From: Hyphococcus sp. | Lineage (GTDB): Bacteria; Pseudomonadota; Alphaproteobacteria; Caulobacterales; Parvularculaceae | Assembly: GCA_021776245.1 (NCBI GenBank) | Contig: JAJFGF010000068.1 | Span: 278,593 to 342,592, forward strand | Length of the DNA stretch: 64,000 nt | Reading direction: 5' to 3' | Shown: positions 1-10,442 of the stretch, in pieces | Position numbering within the stretch: the stretch's first letter is position 1 | Layout of the letters: the number at the start of each line of letters is the position of its first letter | The notes under the pieces: generated by a model | Told to the model about the DNA's origin: nothing | What the model saw: only the letters and a program-made list of their open reading frames with translations | The model's database searches: none | Program-made: the position numbers and the translations under genes

Positions 1-124
1 AAACTCTAGCGGCGCATGGTTGGCAGCCATCCGATATTTCAGATAATGGCGCCCGGTGCGGCGCGAAACAAGCGTTCTTCGGTTAAGGCCGTTGTCTAAT
101 CGCGATGTTGTGGTAGGAAAGCCA

Positions 125-159
125 CGGCCCTGCCGATGTCTCGGTGCGGGGCCGTTTTT
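125..159 (+). terminator. probable intrinsic terminator upstream of the DUF3576 gene
   Basis: CGGCCC (125-130) pairs with GGGCCG (149-154) and CCGA (133-136) with TCGG (141-144) around a TGTC loop. Five T residues follow at 155-159. It would end transcription entering from the left edge, and it argues that the downstream gene starts at 177 and not at the non-ATG start at 144 inside the hairpin. Nothing else could be identified in bases 1-124. Confidence 0.5.
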
Positions 160-176
160 GGATCAAGGTTAAAAAC

Positions 177-644
177 ATGAAGTCAGAAAAATTTAGTATG
201 TTCAAGGTGTTAACGATTGCATGCTGCGCTGCGGCGCTGGCTGCCTGCGGCGGCGGCAACAGATCGAACGATCGTAATGCAACGCTTGCGGCATATTCGG
301 ATGGAAAGGGCGCACAAGCGACCACGGTCAATCGGTATCTGTGGGCCGCTTCGCTGGAAACCCTTGATTTTCTGCCGGTTTTTTCTGCAGACCCGATCGC
401 GGGGCTGATCATTACGGAATGGTATGTCAATCCGGAGCTGCCCTCGGAGCGCTTCAAGACCAATGTCTATATTTTGGATAATGTGCTGCGCGCCGACGCG
501 TTACGGGTCTCAGTTTTCCGCCAGGAACGCCAGGAGGATGGCGGGTGGATTGACGCGACAGTTAACCCAGCGACAGGCCGGGAAATTGAAAATGCGATCC
601 TAACCCGCGCACGCCAGCTTCGGCTTAACGTCATTGACGGTTAA
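177..644 (+). CDS. DUF3576 family lipoprotein
   Basis: A 155-residue secreted protein with a lipoprotein signal: a short basic start, a hydrophobic stretch and a lipobox LAAC ending at Cys24. The mature part carries the family's 'WxASLETLDFLPVxSADPxxGxIxTEWY' type block (about residues 56-86), followed by a region rich in charged residues and a C-terminal helix ending in RARQLR. This is the DUF3576 family, found almost only in Alphaproteobacteria and usually placed immediately upstream of leuS, as here. The function is unknown; outer-membrane or periplasmic lipoprotein is inferred. The ATG at 177 was chosen because it begins a proper signal peptide, whereas an earlier in-frame start at 144 lies within a terminator hairpin. 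It is separated from leuS by 174 bp. Confidence 0.85.
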   Translation: MKSEKFSMFKVLTIACCAAALAACGGGNRSNDRNATLAAYSDGKGAQATTVNRYLWAASLETLDFLPVFSADPIAGLIITEWYVNPELPSERFKTNVYILDNVLRADALRVSVFRQERQEDGGWIDATVNPATGREIENAILTRARQLRLNVIDG

Positions 645-818
645 GGAGCCAAGTCGCGCGCCGTAACCGCCCGACCGGCCTTGTTCAGTGAACCAGGCTC
701 AGAACTCGATTACGGCGCATTTGTCGGCGCAACCCCACAAAAATCAGGCCATACTTTTGGCTGGACAGGTTTGGGTGCGCGGTGTTTTGTGCGCTGCGCC
801 ATTTGAAAGACCCATGAA

Positions 819-3398
819 ATGCCTCGCTACAACCCTAAAGAAGTAGAGCCAAAATGGCGTAATCGCTGGAGCGAGGCAGGCTGTTTTAACGCCGAGCCGC
901 CCGGGGACAAACCAAATTATTACGTCCTCGAAATGTTCCCCTATCCATCAGGGCATATCCACATCGGCCATGTGCGCAACTACGCCATGGGCGATATCAT
1001 TGCGCGCTATAAAAAGGCGTCAGGCTACAATGTTCTTCACCCGATGGGCTGGGACGCTTTCGGAATGCCCGCTGAAAATGCGGCGATGCAGACCGGCTCC
1101 CATCCCTCGACATGGACCTATGCCAATATTGAGGCGATGCGCGATCAATTAAAGCGCATGGGGCTGTCAATCGACTGGACACGGGAATTCGCAACCTGCG
1201 ATCCGGAGTATTACCAACAGCAACAGCGGCTGTTTCTCGATTTTTGGCGGCGCGGATTTGCCTATCGCAAAGAAAGCTACGTCAACTGGGATCCCGTGGA
1301 TCAAACTGTACTCGCCAATGAGCAGGTCATTGACGGCAAGGGGTGGCGCTCTGATGCGCCCGTGGAACGGCGCAAGCTGTCACAGTGGTTTTTGAAGATT
1401 ACCGATGAGGCGGACGACTTATTGGCCGCCCTTGACGACGGTCGGCTTTCGGGCTGGCCCGATAATGTAAAGCTGATGCAGAAAAACTGGATCGGCAAGT
1501 CAAAGGGCTTGTCGATGAAGTTTCGTTTCGCGGATGAAACATCTGAATTCACTCGGCCTGACGGCTTCGAAGACGGGCTTGAGGTCTATACAACGCGCCC
1601 GGACACGTTGTTCGGTGCGAGCTTCTGCGCGATTGCGCCGGACCATCCTCTGGCGGCGCATTTCGCGGACGGCAATCCTGAATTGCAGGCATTTATCGCG
1701 GATTGCCTGAAATCCGGCGTTTCCGAGGAGGCGATCGAAAAGGCGGAAAAACGGGGCTTCCCACTGCCAATTGAATTGGCGCATCCATTCGATGACCGCC
1801 GCTTGCCAGTCTACGTCGCGAATTTCGTTTTGATGCAATATGGCGCCGGCGCGATTTTTGGGTGTCCGGCGCACGATCAGCGTGATCTCGATTTCGCTCG
1901 AAAATATGGCCTTAGCGTGCTGCCGGTCGTCCTTCCGCCGGACGCCAACTCCGCAGCGTTTGAAATCGCCGATGAAGCTTATGTGGGACCCGGAACACTT
2001 TTTAATTCGGCGTTTCTTGACGGGCTTTCGATTGAAGACGGTATTAGCGCCGCCATCGCCAAAATCGAAGAGATGGGGCATGGCGCCTGCGCAACGCAAT
2101 ACCGTTTGCGCGACTGGGGCGTGTCGCGACAACGGTATTGGGGATGCCCGATACCGGCGATCCATTGCGGCAAATGCGGGATCGTCCCGGTTCCCGAAAA
2201 GGACCTGCCGGTAAAATTACCGGAAGAGGCAGATTTCTCCGTACCCGGAAATCCTCTTGACCGGCATCCGACATGGAAGCATGTGGACTGCCCGCAATGC
2301 GGCGGCAAAGGCACACGCGAAACCGATACGTTTGACACATTTGTCGATAGTTCCTGGTATTTTTCAAGGTTTGCCGCGCCCGCCCCGGACAAACCTGTCG
2401 ACAAAACTGCCGCTGATTACTGGTTGCCGGTCGATCAATATATTGGCGGTGTTGAACACGCGATCCTGCATCTCCTCTATGCGCGCTATTTCATGCGGCT
2501 AATGCGGCAATGCGGTTATTTATCCGTAGACGAACCATTTGCAAATCTGTTTACGCAGGGCATGGTCGTCCATCGCACGTTTCGCGACGAGAGCGGCGAA
2601 TGGATTTTGCCTGAAGATGTGACCGTCGAAAATGGCGTCGCGCGCAGACGCGACGGCAAGGGCGGCCCGGTCTCCATCGGCCCCATTGAGAAGATGTCGA
2701 AGTCGAAAAGGAATGTTGTCTCACCGGAAGCCATCGCCGAAACCTATGGCGCCGATGCAGCGCGGTGGTTCATGCTTTCGGATTCGCCGCCGGAGCGGGA
2801 TGTTGAATGGACCGCTGCGGGCGTCGACGGCGCCTGGCGCCTGGTCGGCCGTATTTGGGACACCGTGTCGCCAGCGAAAGACCTGTTGAAAAAAAACGGT
2901 CTTTCAAAACCCGCTGCGGACAATGCCCTGCGCCAGGCAACCCACAACGCCATCGCCGGCGTCACCGATGACATCGATAATTTCCGTTTTAACAAGGCGA
3001 TCGCCCGTATTTATGAATTCCTGAATATCCTCAAAAAGACGAAAACCTCAAGCGATTGGGCGCAGGCCGAAGCGTTGGGGGCTCTGACGCAATTGATCGC
3101 ACCATTTACGCCGCATCTGGCCGAAGAGTGCTGGGAGACGCTGGGCGGCGAGGGCTTCGTGTGCGAAGCGCCGTGGCCGAAACCCGACCCGGCGCTGTTA
3201 GCCAGAGAAACGCTCGTGCTGGGGGTCCAGGTCAACGGCAAACGCCGGGCCGAGCTGGAGGTCGCCGCCGATGCTGACAATGAAACAGTTAAAAAGCTGG
3301 CCTTGTCGGCAGACGCCGTCAAGCGGCATATTGACGGCAAGACTATACGCAAAATCGTCGTGGTGCCGGGACGGATCGTCAATATTGTGGCAAACTAA
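819..3398 (+). CDS. leuS: leucyl-tRNA synthetase
   Basis: Class I aminoacyl-tRNA synthetase of 859 residues that charges tRNA-Leu in the cytoplasm. The HIGH signature is intact (residues 48-51) after the FPYPSG lead-in, and the KMSKS loop is at residues 625-629. Between them lie the CP1 editing domain with the TTRPDTLFG motif, Cys pairs of a zinc-ribbon-like insertion (CGKCG and CPQCG), and the DTFVDSSWY block typical of LeuRS. The anticodon-binding domain and a C-terminal domain ending IVNIVAN complete a normal length. leuS heads the leuS-lptE-holA run on the plus strand, an arrangement common in Alphaproteobacteria. Confidence 0.98.
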   Translation: MPRYNPKEVEPKWRNRWSEAGCFNAEPPGDKPNYYVLEMFPYPSGHIHIGHVRNYAMGDIIARYKKASGYNVLHPMGWDAFGMPAENAAMQTGSHPSTWTYANIEAMRDQLKRMGLSIDWTREFATCDPEYYQQQQRLFLDFWRRGFAYRKESYVNWDPVDQTVLANEQVIDGKGWRSDAPVERRKLSQWFLKITDEADDLLAALDDGRLSGWPDNVKLMQKNWIGKSKGLSMKFRFADETSEFTRPDGFEDGLEVYTTRPDTLFGASFCAIAPDHPLAAHFADGNPELQAFIADCLKSGVSEEAIEKAEKRGFPLPIELAHPFDDRRLPVYVANFVLMQYGAGAIFGCPAHDQRDLDFARKYGLSVLPVVLPPDANSAAFEIADEAYVGPGTLFNSAFLDGLSIEDGISAAIAKIEEMGHGACATQYRLRDWGVSRQRYWGCPIPAIHCGKCGIVPVPEKDLPVKLPEEADFSVPGNPLDRHPTWKHVDCPQCGGKGTRETDTFDTFVDSSWYFSRFAAPAPDKPVDKTAADYWLPVDQYIGGVEHAILHLLYARYFMRLMRQCGYLSVDEPFANLFTQGMVVHRTFRDESGEWILPEDVTVENGVARRRDGKGGPVSIGPIEKMSKSKRNVVSPEAIAETYGADAARWFMLSDSPPERDVEWTAAGVDGAWRLVGRIWDTVSPAKDLLKKNGLSKPAADNALRQATHNAIAGVTDDIDNFRFNKAIARIYEFLNILKKTKTSSDWAQAEALGALTQLIAPFTPHLAEECWETLGGEGFVCEAPWPKPDPALLARETLVLGVQVNGKRRAELEVAADADNETVKKLALSADAVKRHIDGKTIRKIVVVPGRIVNIVAN

Positions 3399-3438
3399 AT
3401 CACCGCAGCCTCGCGCCGCATTATTGCAGGGAGCATCA

Positions 3439-4047
3439 ATGAAACCTTCAAGGGCCATTCTATCCGCGGCGCTTCTTGCCAACTTGCTCATTATGACGGG
3501 TTGCGGATTTCGGCCGATATACGCAACCAATGCTGACGGATCGCCGCCGCTCAACCAACTCGTCGCCATACGCCATGTCGCAGCGCCGGATACCGTCCGT
3601 TCACTGATTGGTGACGCTTTGCACGACCGTATCCTTCTTAAGGAAGGCCAGAACCCGAAATACGATCTTTACGTCAAGGCGAAAGAAAGCGCCGAACGAC
3701 TTGCAGTTCAGATCGACGCCACTGTGACGCGTTATAATTATCGGCTCCGCGCAGAATACACGCTGGTCAACCTTGAAGACGGCACACGCAGAAACGGCAC
3801 AGCGACAGCGGTTACGTCCTATAATATTGTCAGCTCTCAATATTCAACGCTATATGCGGAAAGGACTGCACAGGAAAAAGCGTCGCGGCTTTTGGCTGAA
3901 GAAATCGAGCGCGACCTTCTCATTCAATTTTCCGATGAGGGGGCCGGGGACGACGATGTGGACGCCCCTGAACTTGAAGTCGACGGAGAAACAAACCTCC
4001 TCGTTAAGCCCGGTGAGGGCAGCGCGGTGTTTGACAAGGTCGAATAA
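3439..4047 (+). CDS. lptE: LPS-assembly lipoprotein LptE
   Basis: A 202-residue lipoprotein with signal peptide and lipobox MTGC (Cys22), followed by the GFRPIY motif that opens alphaproteobacterial LptE proteins. LptE plugs the LptD barrel and helps deliver lipopolysaccharide to the outer leaflet. The open frame extends upstream to 3271, inside leuS, but the ATG at 3439 has an AGGGAG ribosome site just upstream and starts the signal peptide. The C-terminal tail is acidic (SDEGAGDDDVDAPE) and probably disordered. The stop codon overlaps the holA start by one base, so the two are translationally coupled. Confidence 0.9.
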   Translation: MKPSRAILSAALLANLLIMTGCGFRPIYATNADGSPPLNQLVAIRHVAAPDTVRSLIGDALHDRILLKEGQNPKYDLYVKAKESAERLAVQIDATVTRYNYRLRAEYTLVNLEDGTRRNGTATAVTSYNIVSSQYSTLYAERTAQEKASRLLAEEIERDLLIQFSDEGAGDDDVDAPELEVDGETNLLVKPGEGSAVFDKVE

Positions 4048-5102
4048 TGGTTGCGCTAAAAGGACGAGCGATCAAAAGCTTCCTTGCAGATCGCGACAAG
4101 ACTATTGGCGCAGTATTGATTTACGGACCGGACGCAGGCCTTGTGCGCGAACGTGCTGATTTAATCGCCCGCGCAATCGTTCCGGATTTCAAAGATCCAT
4201 TTAACTACATCGAATTGACCGACGCCGACCTGAAAGAGGAACCGGGCCGGCTCAGCGATGAGGCTGCAGCTTTGTCTTTCATGGGCGGTGAGCGCGTCAT
4301 CCGCTTACGAACGGGCGGGGAAGGGGCCGCCAAAGCAGCCGCCAATTTGCTCGACGGGCTTGACGGCGGCCATGTCAAATCAAATGGCCTGGTTGTAATC
4401 GAGGCTGGCGGCCTGACGCCGCGTTCAGGCTTGCGCAAGGCGTTTGAAAAAGCAAAAAGCGGCGCAGCGCTTCCCTGTTATTCTGATGGCCCGGCGGAAC
4501 TTCGCAATATGGCAATCGAGGCGGCGCGCGCCGAGGATTTACGCTTTGATGAAGATGCGCTCGACCTTCTCACCGGCATTCTCGGCGAGGATCACGGTGT
4601 TTCGCGCGCCGAGATCGATAAACTCATCCTTTTTAAAGGCCCAAAAACGCTCCGGGGCGGACCAGGAACGCTGACGCTCGAAGATGTCCGGGCATCTCTT
4701 GTGGACGGGCTCGGCGACGCGATGGACGATACCGCAAGCGCCTGTGCTGACGGCGCGCCAGGCGGGCTCGCCCAGGCGCTTTACAAGGCAGCCGCTGCGG
4801 GCGCGAGCCCGATTGGCTTGTTGCGCGCCTTGCAGCGCAATTTTGCGCGGCTGCAAACGGCCGGAAAAATGGTTGAGGCGGGCGACAGCCCCGCGGGCGC
4901 GATGAAGAAACTGCGGCCGCCAGTGTTCTTCGCTGAACAGCGTGCTTTTGAAGCGCGGCTTTATAAATGGCGCGGCGCGCGTCTCGATGCTGCGCTGCGG
5001 ATGCTGATCGATGCCGAGCTTGAGGCAAAGACGACAGGCGCGCCGCAAAAAGAAATCGTTGAGCGCGTGGCGCTGCGGCTCGCGGTGATGGCGGGACGTT
5101 AG
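4047..5102 (+). CDS. holA: DNA polymerase III delta subunit
   Basis: 351 residues matching the HolA/delta family: an N-terminal AAA+-like domain with the YGPDAGLVRERADL block near residue 25, a middle segment with FMGGERVIRLR, and a C-terminal helical collar domain. Delta opens the beta sliding clamp within the clamp-loader complex. The ATG overlaps the lptE stop (TAATG). The lptE-holA pairing is widely conserved in proteobacteria, although the two products work in different pathways. Confidence 0.93.
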   Translation: MVALKGRAIKSFLADRDKTIGAVLIYGPDAGLVRERADLIARAIVPDFKDPFNYIELTDADLKEEPGRLSDEAAALSFMGGERVIRLRTGGEGAAKAAANLLDGLDGGHVKSNGLVVIEAGGLTPRSGLRKAFEKAKSGAALPCYSDGPAELRNMAIEAARAEDLRFDEDALDLLTGILGEDHGVSRAEIDKLILFKGPKTLRGGPGTLTLEDVRASLVDGLGDAMDDTASACADGAPGGLAQALYKAAAAGASPIGLLRALQRNFARLQTAGKMVEAGDSPAGAMKKLRPPVFFAEQRAFEARLYKWRGARLDAALRMLIDAELEAKTTGAPQKEIVERVALRLAVMAGR

Positions 5103-5106
5103 GCTG

Positions 5107-6099
5107 CTATTGCGTTTCCTCGACGACCCGCGCCATCATTTCCGCAAATTTTTCCGGCTCTTCAAAAAACGGAAAATGCGCAGAATTTTCAAACTCAACC
5201 CATGACTTTGCGGGCGCGTCGACAAGTTCGAAATACTCTTGAGCAAGCGAAACCGGCGTGACCAGATCGTGAGCGCCCATAAAAAAATAAACCGGCATCT
5301 CGAAGCGCGTGACATTCGCCAAAAGGGGGCCGTCGATCAAATCGCGCTTCATATGTTTTGAAGAGAAGGCAGACCCGTCTTTTACCTTCATGACATCAGA
5401 CAAAGAATATTCAGGCGCCAGCAGGCCCGTTAGAATGAGCGGCGCAAATGATGTTGCATTGTGAATTTCCGATCCCGTCTTGAACAAAAAATCTTCCCGG
5501 TTGGCGTCCGTAAGCGGTGTGTCGGACGGCAAACCAAGACCGGTCATTTGGCGGCGCAAATAGGCGTCTTGTATCTCAATTTCCCGTGTCATATCAGCAA
5601 CTTGCCCGACACCAATAAAGGCTTGAACGAGCGCCGGACGGCGCGCCGCCAGGAGCGCGCCGATATAGCTGCCATGGGAGTGACCGACGAGGTAGACTTT
5701 GTCCGCGCCGAGGGTCGACTGAAGGTAGGCGATTACGGCTTCAGCGTCAGCGACAAGCTGGCTGGTCGAAATTTGTGCGGGATCCATTCCCTTGCGGAAA
5801 GACTTTCCGGCGCCGCGCTGGTCCCAATGGACAACAACGAAATCTTCTTCGAGCGGACGTTGAAACGCATGTGCAAGATACATGGCTGGCATACCGGGTC
5901 CGCCATGCAGAAACAACAGAACCGGTTTTGATTTGTCCTTGCTTCTGATCAGGAGATATTGACGGTCGCCGTTTATGTCGACCGCGCCAAGTTTGGCGAT
6001 GGCGTGTGGGGCGAAAATCGGCGGCGTAAAAGACACGAACCACCGCGCAAAAATCGCAATGGTCAACAGCAAAATTACAAAAGATATTGATCGCAACAT
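5107..6099 (-). CDS. alpha/beta hydrolase, proline-iminopeptidase-like (S33-type)
   Basis: 330 residues with an N-terminal hydrophobic segment (about residues 3-25), probably a membrane anchor or uncleaved signal. The oxyanion HGGPG motif is at 65-69, DQRGAGKS at 93-100, and the nucleophile elbow GHSHG at 139-143 with Ser141; a late ENSAHFPFFEEP holds the catalytic His. This combination is that of the proline iminopeptidase/S33 group, but many members act on other amides or esters, so the substrate is not predictable. The frame is open to 6180; the ATG at 6099 was taken as start because it leads directly into the hydrophobic segment. It is convergent with holA and lies downstream of parB. Confidence 0.8.
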   Translation of the reverse strand: MLRSISFVILLLTIAIFARWFVSFTPPIFAPHAIAKLGAVDINGDRQYLLIRSKDKSKPVLLFLHGGPGMPAMYLAHAFQRPLEEDFVVVHWDQRGAGKSFRKGMDPAQISTSQLVADAEAVIAYLQSTLGADKVYLVGHSHGSYIGALLAARRPALVQAFIGVGQVADMTREIEIQDAYLRRQMTGLGLPSDTPLTDANREDFLFKTGSEIHNATSFAPLILTGLLAPEYSLSDVMKVKDGSAFSSKHMKRDLIDGPLLANVTRFEMPVYFFMGAHDLVTPVSLAQEYFELVDAPAKSWVEFENSAHFPFFEEPEKFAEMMARVVEETQ

Positions 6100-6149
6100 G
6101 GCACTCTGCCAGCGGAGAGGCGCAGAATAATAGAAATTTGTTGCTGCGG

Positions 6150-7067
6150 CTAGACTCGGGCGCCCATCAGGCGGCGGCAAATATCATCGAGCTGATCAAG
6201 GGTCATATATTTCAGCGTGACCGCGCCTGCGCCTTTGGATTTGTGATCGATATTGACCTCAAGGCCCAAAATCGCTGCCAGGTCGCGTTCCAGGGCCCGC
6301 GTATCGGAATCCTTGCGCGCTGAGGAAGTCGTTGTTTTTGTTTTGTTTTTCTTGTCTGGCGTCGCGTCATTGCCGTCCCTGTCAACGCTTTTTGCAAGGC
6401 GTTCGGTCTCACGCACCGAGAGACCGTTTTTGATCACCAGCGCGCAAACCCGGTCCGGATCAGCGCTCCCTAAAAGAGCGCGCGCATGGCCCATAGAGAT
6501 GGCGCCAGCGCCAAGCGCCTCAAGCGCCTTTTCCGGCAGGTTGATAAGCCGCATCATATTGGCGACGTGGCTGCGGGATTTGCCAACTGCTTTTGAAATC
6601 TCTTCCTGGGTGCGGCCATAAGAATCCGCGAGCCGGTTGTAGGCTGTCGCTTCCTCGACCGGATTCAAATCAACGCGCTGAACGTTTTCAATTAAAGCGA
6701 TTTCGGCCGCCTGTTCATCCGTCAGCTCACGGATTATTACTGCAACATTATGAAGATGAGCTTTTTGCGCCGCCCGCCATCGCCGCTCCCCCGCGACAAT
6801 TTCATACCGGCCGCCGCCTATGGGCCGAACCAGGATCGGCTGCAAAAGTCCACGCGCCCTGATCGACGCCGCAAGCTCTTCGATGCCCGCCTTGTCGAAA
6901 ATCCGCCGCGGCTGGTTGGCGTTGGGTTTTAAAAACTCAATCGGCAGTTCGCGCTTGCCGTCGCCGTCGCCAGGGGCCGCTCTCATCGACGGCGCGTCGC
7001 CAAGAAGGGCGTCGAGCCCACGACCTAAGCCTTTGTGATGGCTTTTCTTTTTCTCTGCCGCGGCCAT
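6150..7067 (-). CDS. parB: chromosome-partitioning protein ParB
   Basis: 305-residue CTP-dependent DNA clamp that loads at parS and spreads along DNA to segregate the origin region. An N-terminal ParA-contacting region contains KGLGRGLDALLGD (residues 12-24). The CTP-binding motifs GERRWRA (93-99) and ENVQR (127-131) are intact, a helix-turn-helix follows at about 153-174 (TQEEISKAVGKSRSHV), and the C-terminal dimerisation domain ends the protein after a charged, low-complexity linker (about 225-250). It lies just downstream of parA with a 27-bp gap, and its targets, four parS sites, lie 1.4-3.7 kb away. Confidence 0.97.
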   Translation of the reverse strand: MAAAEKKKSHHKGLGRGLDALLGDAPSMRAAPGDGDGKRELPIEFLKPNANQPRRIFDKAGIEELAASIRARGLLQPILVRPIGGGRYEIVAGERRWRAAQKAHLHNVAVIIRELTDEQAAEIALIENVQRVDLNPVEEATAYNRLADSYGRTQEEISKAVGKSRSHVANMMRLINLPEKALEALGAGAISMGHARALLGSADPDRVCALVIKNGLSVRETERLAKSVDRDGNDATPDKKNKTKTTTSSARKDSDTRALERDLAAILGLEVNIDHKSKGAGAVTLKYMTLDQLDDICRRLMGARV

Positions 7068-7094
7068 TTTAGCGTCCCTTCTAGTCTGTTTATA

Positions 7095-7907
7095 TTACGC
7101 CGCTCGGGGGCGCGCGCGCTCGCGCTGAATTACTTCGCTTGCAAGCTGAATATAGGCCTGGCTGCCTGGGCATTTGAGGTCGTAAAGCAGCGCCGGCTTG
7201 CCGTAGCTCGGCGCTTCGGAAATTCGCACATTGCGGGGAATAACCGTCCGATAGACTTTGTCTTTCAGATGCGCGCGCACATCATCCTCGACCTGATTTG
7301 TCAGGTTGTTGCGGCGGTCGTGCATGGTCAAGACAACACCCTGTAATTCGATATTCGGGTTAATCCGTTCACGGACCGTATCGATCGTGCGGAGAATTTG
7401 GCTGAGGCCTTCAAGCGCAAAGAATTCGCACTGCAATGGAATGATCACCGCGTCTGCGGCCGCCAGGGCGTTCACGGTCAGAAGGCTCAATGAGGGCGGA
7501 CAATCAATCAGAATATAAGTCGCGCTGTTTGACGCCCCATATTCCTCAATCGCGTCCGCAAGGCGAAAATGCCGGCGGTCAGCGTTGATCAGCTCGACCT
7601 CAGCGCCGGCGAGATCAACCCCGGCAGGGGCAAGCATCAAACCAGGTATATCGGTTTCAGAGACTGCCGCTTCCAGTCTGTATTCACCGCCGATGACGTC
7701 ATAGGTGGTGATTTCACGCTCGGAGGCGCGTTTGCCAAGCCCTGTAGAGGCGTTGCCCTGGGGGTCGAGATCAATCAGCAGGACGCGCTCGCCGACGGCA
7801 GCGAGGGCGGTTGAAAGATTGATTGCGGTCGTGGTTTTGCCAACGCCGCCTTTCTGGTTGGCGATAGCGATGATTCTGGGGCGCGAACCGCTCGACTTAT
7901 TGGGCAC
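7095..7907 (-). CDS. parA: chromosome-partitioning ATPase ParA
   Basis: 270-residue deviant-Walker ATPase that binds nucleoid DNA in its ATP dimer form and pulls ParB-parS complexes. The deviant Walker A is KGGVGKTT (residues 19-26) with both signature lysines. LLIDLDPQGNASTG is the switch I/A' region, and YILIDCPPSLSLLT is Walker B. The C-terminal helix is basic. The start overlaps the end of rsmG by 11 bases, forming the conserved mnmG-rsmG-parA-parB transcription unit. Confidence 0.97.
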   Translation of the reverse strand: MPNKSSGSRPRIIAIANQKGGVGKTTTAINLSTALAAVGERVLLIDLDPQGNASTGLGKRASEREITTYDVIGGEYRLEAAVSETDIPGLMLAPAGVDLAGAEVELINADRRHFRLADAIEEYGASNSATYILIDCPPSLSLLTVNALAAADAVIIPLQCEFFALEGLSQILRTIDTVRERINPNIELQGVVLTMHDRRNNLTNQVEDDVRAHLKDKVYRTVIPRNVRISEAPSYGKPALLYDLKCPGSQAYIQLASEVIQRERARPRAA

Positions 7908-8553
7908 GGCGTAAGTTTCCGATCTCTAAAATGGTCGCATCGGGGCTGGTTATGCTTGCGTGGCGTATGACCTCCATATGCCAATATTTAGCGGCTTCGG
8001 TCAATTCACCCTCTACATCTTGTCCCTTGGGCAGGAAATACCGGGTCTTTTGTCGCGCAATTCCAGCGCCATAGCCTAGCAACTTCGCAAGCCGGGCGAG
8101 GGCGCGGGCGGTAATGATGTCGGGCGGCTTGGGCGTGGACAGGTTTTCGATTCGCTCCGGTATGACCGTTACATTGGAAAGCCCCATCGCCGAGGCGGCG
8201 GCGCTGAGGAATTTAGATTTTTTGCCCGTTGATTCGACTAATGTGACGTGCACGTCCTTTTCCACGAGCATCGCCGCCAGCACCAATCCGGGAAACCCGG
8301 CGCCCGACCCAAGATCAAATACGCTTCTTGCGTTCGCGGGAAGCAGCGGGACAATTTGCGCCGCATCAAGGTAGTGCCGGCGCCACCGGTCTCCGATCGT
8401 GGAGCGCGCAATTAAGTTGTGTCGCGTTAAGGATTCGATCAGTACGCGATCCATCGCCTCAAGGCGCGTCATTGTTTCACGTGAAACATGCGCAGTGGCG
8501 GCAAATTCGTCTGGCGTCACGAAACAGCCCGTTGCGGGTTCTTTTTCGCCCAT
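7897..8553 (-). CDS. rsmG: 16S rRNA (guanine-N7) methyltransferase RsmG (GidB)
   Basis: 218 residues. SAM-binding motif I appears as [16 protein letters not shown], followed by the family motif [14 protein letters not shown] and the loop [11 protein letters not shown]. RsmG methylates G527 (E. coli numbering) in the 530 loop of 16S rRNA; loss of the enzyme is known to give low-level streptomycin resistance. The start overlaps the mnmG 3' end by about 37 bases. Codons 22-28 coincide with a perfect parS palindrome, read here as HVSRET. A downstream start is possible but would lose the N-terminal helix. Confidence 0.92.
   Translation of the reverse strand: MGEKEPATGCFVTPDEFAATAHVSRETMTRLEAMDRVLIESLTRHNLIARSTIGDRWRRHYLDAAQIVPLLPANARSVFDLGSGAGFPGLVLAAMLVEKDVHVTLVESTGKKSKFLSAAASAMGLSNVTVIPERIENLSTPKPPDIITARALARLAKLLGYGAGIARQKTRYFLPKGQDVEGELTEAAKYWHMEVIRHASITSPDATILEIGNLRRAQ
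8473..8488. promoter_or_regulatory. parS: parS site 1 (within rsmG)
   Basis: Exact 16-bp palindrome TGTTTCACGTGAAACA, the conserved bacterial parS sequence recognised by ParB. It lies inside the 5' part of rsmG and is translated there as VSRET. Confidence 0.95.
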
Positions 8554-10442
8554 GCGAGCAGCAAGGCAAGCGCCGCCGGCGTTACGCCTTCGATCCGCCC
8601 GGCCTGTCCAAGCGTAGCCGGGCGCGCATCCACAAGTTTCTGGCGCACTTCGTTTGAGAGACCGTTGATCAGTGCATAGTCAAGATCATCCGGGAGCCGT
8701 AATGATTCGTCGCGCTTGAAAGCAATAATATCGGCCTGTTGCCGGTGCAGATATCCGGAATAGAGCGCATCGAAAGCCAGCTGCTCGGAAATTGCATGCG
8801 GCATCGCTGCCAGGGCCGGCCAAATTGCGGCGAGCCCGTCAATGGCAACCTCGGGGAGGGCCAGGAGATCCGAAACCGATCGACGCCGGCCATCCTGATT
8901 TAATTTAATGCCGTGCCGCGCCGCCTCATTTGGGGTCAATGATGTCCGCGCCGCCCACGCGCGCGCCTCTTCGAGCAAGGCCTGTTTCACGTGAAACTTT
9001 TCGCGGCGCTCACGCGCAACGATGCCAAACTCTATTCCGCGCTGCGTCAGCCGCTGGTCCGCATTATCTGACCGCAATGAGAGGCGGTACTCCGCCCGGC
9101 TGGTAAACATGCGATAAGGTTCTGTAACTCCGTGAGTTACAAGGTCATCGATCATGACGCCGATATAGGCGTCAGACCGATCGAGAATAAAAGGCGCCGC
9201 CGCGCCAACCTTGCGTGCAGCGTTAATCCCGGCCATCAGCCCTTGCGCCGCCGCTTCCTCGTAACCGGTGGTGCCATTGATCTGGCCAGCAAGGAAGAGG
9301 CCGGGCATTGTCCTGGCTTCAAGCGCAGGCGTTAGCGCTCTTGGGTCCACATAGTCATACTCAATCGCGTAGCCATAACGGATCACTTTAGCCTGCCCGA
9401 GGCCCGGTATCGTCTTCAGGAAAGCCGCCTGCACATCTTCCGGCAGGGAGGTCGAAATGCCATTTGGATAGACCGTGTGATCTTCCAATCCCTCGGGCTC
9501 GAGGAAAATCTGATGCGCGTCGCGCTCGGCAAAACGCACCACCTTGTCCTCTATGGAAGGGCAGTAGCGCGGCCCACGGCCGGAAATGCCGCCGCCATAA
9601 ACAGCAGATTTGTTGAGATTTGCTTCAATGATCTTGTGGGTTTGCCGCGTCGTCCCGGTGACGCCGCATGATATTTGCGGAACTTCAATACGGTCCGTCA
9701 GGAAGGAAAAAGGGACAGGGACATCGTCGGCAGGCTGCATATCGAGGCTCGCCCAATCAATGGTGCGCCCATCAAGGCGCGCTGGGGTGCCGGTTTTAAG
9801 CCGCCCAAGCCGCAGGCCGCTGCCATATAGTCGGTCTGAAAGGCCCAGGGCAGGGGCCTCAACACCGCCCGTCGCCCTTGCATTTGCCCGGCCGGCTGGA
9901 ATTCGTTGGTCGCCAATATGAATGACGCCCTTTAAAAACGTGCCTGTGGTCAAGACGACGGCGCTGGCGCCGATGCGCGTTCCGTCAGCGCCGACGATAC
10001 CGGTGATCGCTACCGCCGGTTTTGTTTCACGTGAAACATCCGATTGAGATGCCGGGCTGGTGAGCAGGTCTTCGACCGCAATCTCTGCGATATCGAGATT
10101 GTCCACCTCTGCCAAAAGGCGCTGCATATGCATTCGGTACAGAGCCCGGTCGGCCTGGGCCCGGGGGCCGCGCACGGCGGGACCTTTGGAGCGATTGAGC
10201 ATCCGAAACTGAATGCCCGCAAGATCAATAACCCTGCCCATAAGGCCATCAAGGGCGTCAATTTCCCGCACCAGATGACCTTTGCCCAGCCCACCGATTG
10301 CGGGGTTGCAGGACATTTCGCCTATCGTATCCAGGCGGTGCGTCGCGAGCAGCGTTGACGCGCCAGCGCGTGCGGCCGCCGCCGCAGCCTCGCAGCCAGC
10401 ATGTCCGCCCCCAATCACGATAACGTCGTAGGAATGTTTCAT
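8517..10442 (-). CDS. mnmG: tRNA uridine-5-carboxymethylaminomethyl modification enzyme MnmG (GidA)
   Basis: 641-residue FAD enzyme which, with MnmE, installs the cmnm5 group on wobble U34 of several tRNAs. The FAD-binding motif GGGHAGCE is at residues 11-18. Family blocks include [14 protein letters not shown] [16 protein letters not shown], the GTFLKG and [11 protein letters not shown] segments, CPSIEDKV, the [19 protein letters not shown] block, and the C-terminal MnmE-interacting helices. The ATG at 10442 was preferred over an upstream in-frame start (10523) because FAD-fold sequence begins directly after it. Two parS palindromes are embedded in the gene. Confidence 0.97.
   Translation of the reverse strand: MKHSYDVIVIGGGHAGCEAAAAAARAGASTLLATHRLDTIGEMSCNPAIGGLGKGHLVREIDALDGLMGRVIDLAGIQFRMLNRSKGPAVRGPRAQADRALYRMHMQRLLAEVDNLDIAEIAVEDLLTSPASQSDVSRETKPAVAITGIVGADGTRIGASAVVLTTGTFLKGVIHIGDQRIPAGRANARATGGVEAPALGLSDRLYGSGLRLGRLKTGTPARLDGRTIDWASLDMQPADDVPVPFSFLTDRIEVPQISCGVTGTTRQTHKIIEANLNKSAVYGGGISGRGPRYCPSIEDKVVRFAERDAHQIFLEPEGLEDHTVYPNGISTSLPEDVQAAFLKTIPGLGQAKVIRYGYAIEYDYVDPRALTPALEARTMPGLFLAGQINGTTGYEEAAAQGLMAGINAARKVGAAAPFILDRSDAYIGVMIDDLVTHGVTEPYRMFTSRAEYRLSLRSDNADQRLTQRGIEFGIVARERREKFHVKQALLEEARAWAARTSLTPNEAARHGIKLNQDGRRRSVSDLLALPEVAIDGLAAIWPALAAMPHAISEQLAFDALYSGYLHRQQADIIAFKRDESLRLPDDLDYALINGLSNEVRQKLVDARPATLGQAGRIEGVTPAALALLLAWAKKNPQRAVS
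8983..8998. promoter_or_regulatory. parS: parS site 2 (within mnmG)
   Basis: TGTTTCACGTGAAACT, one mismatch (last base) from the 16-bp parS consensus. In mnmG it is read in a different frame from the other coding copies, as KFHVKQ. Confidence 0.9.
10023..10038. promoter_or_regulatory. parS: parS site 3 (within mnmG)
   Basis: Exact TGTTTCACGTGAAACA inside the 5' third of mnmG, encoding DVSRET. The identical palindrome in genes of unrelated function indicates selection on DNA rather than on protein. Confidence 0.95.
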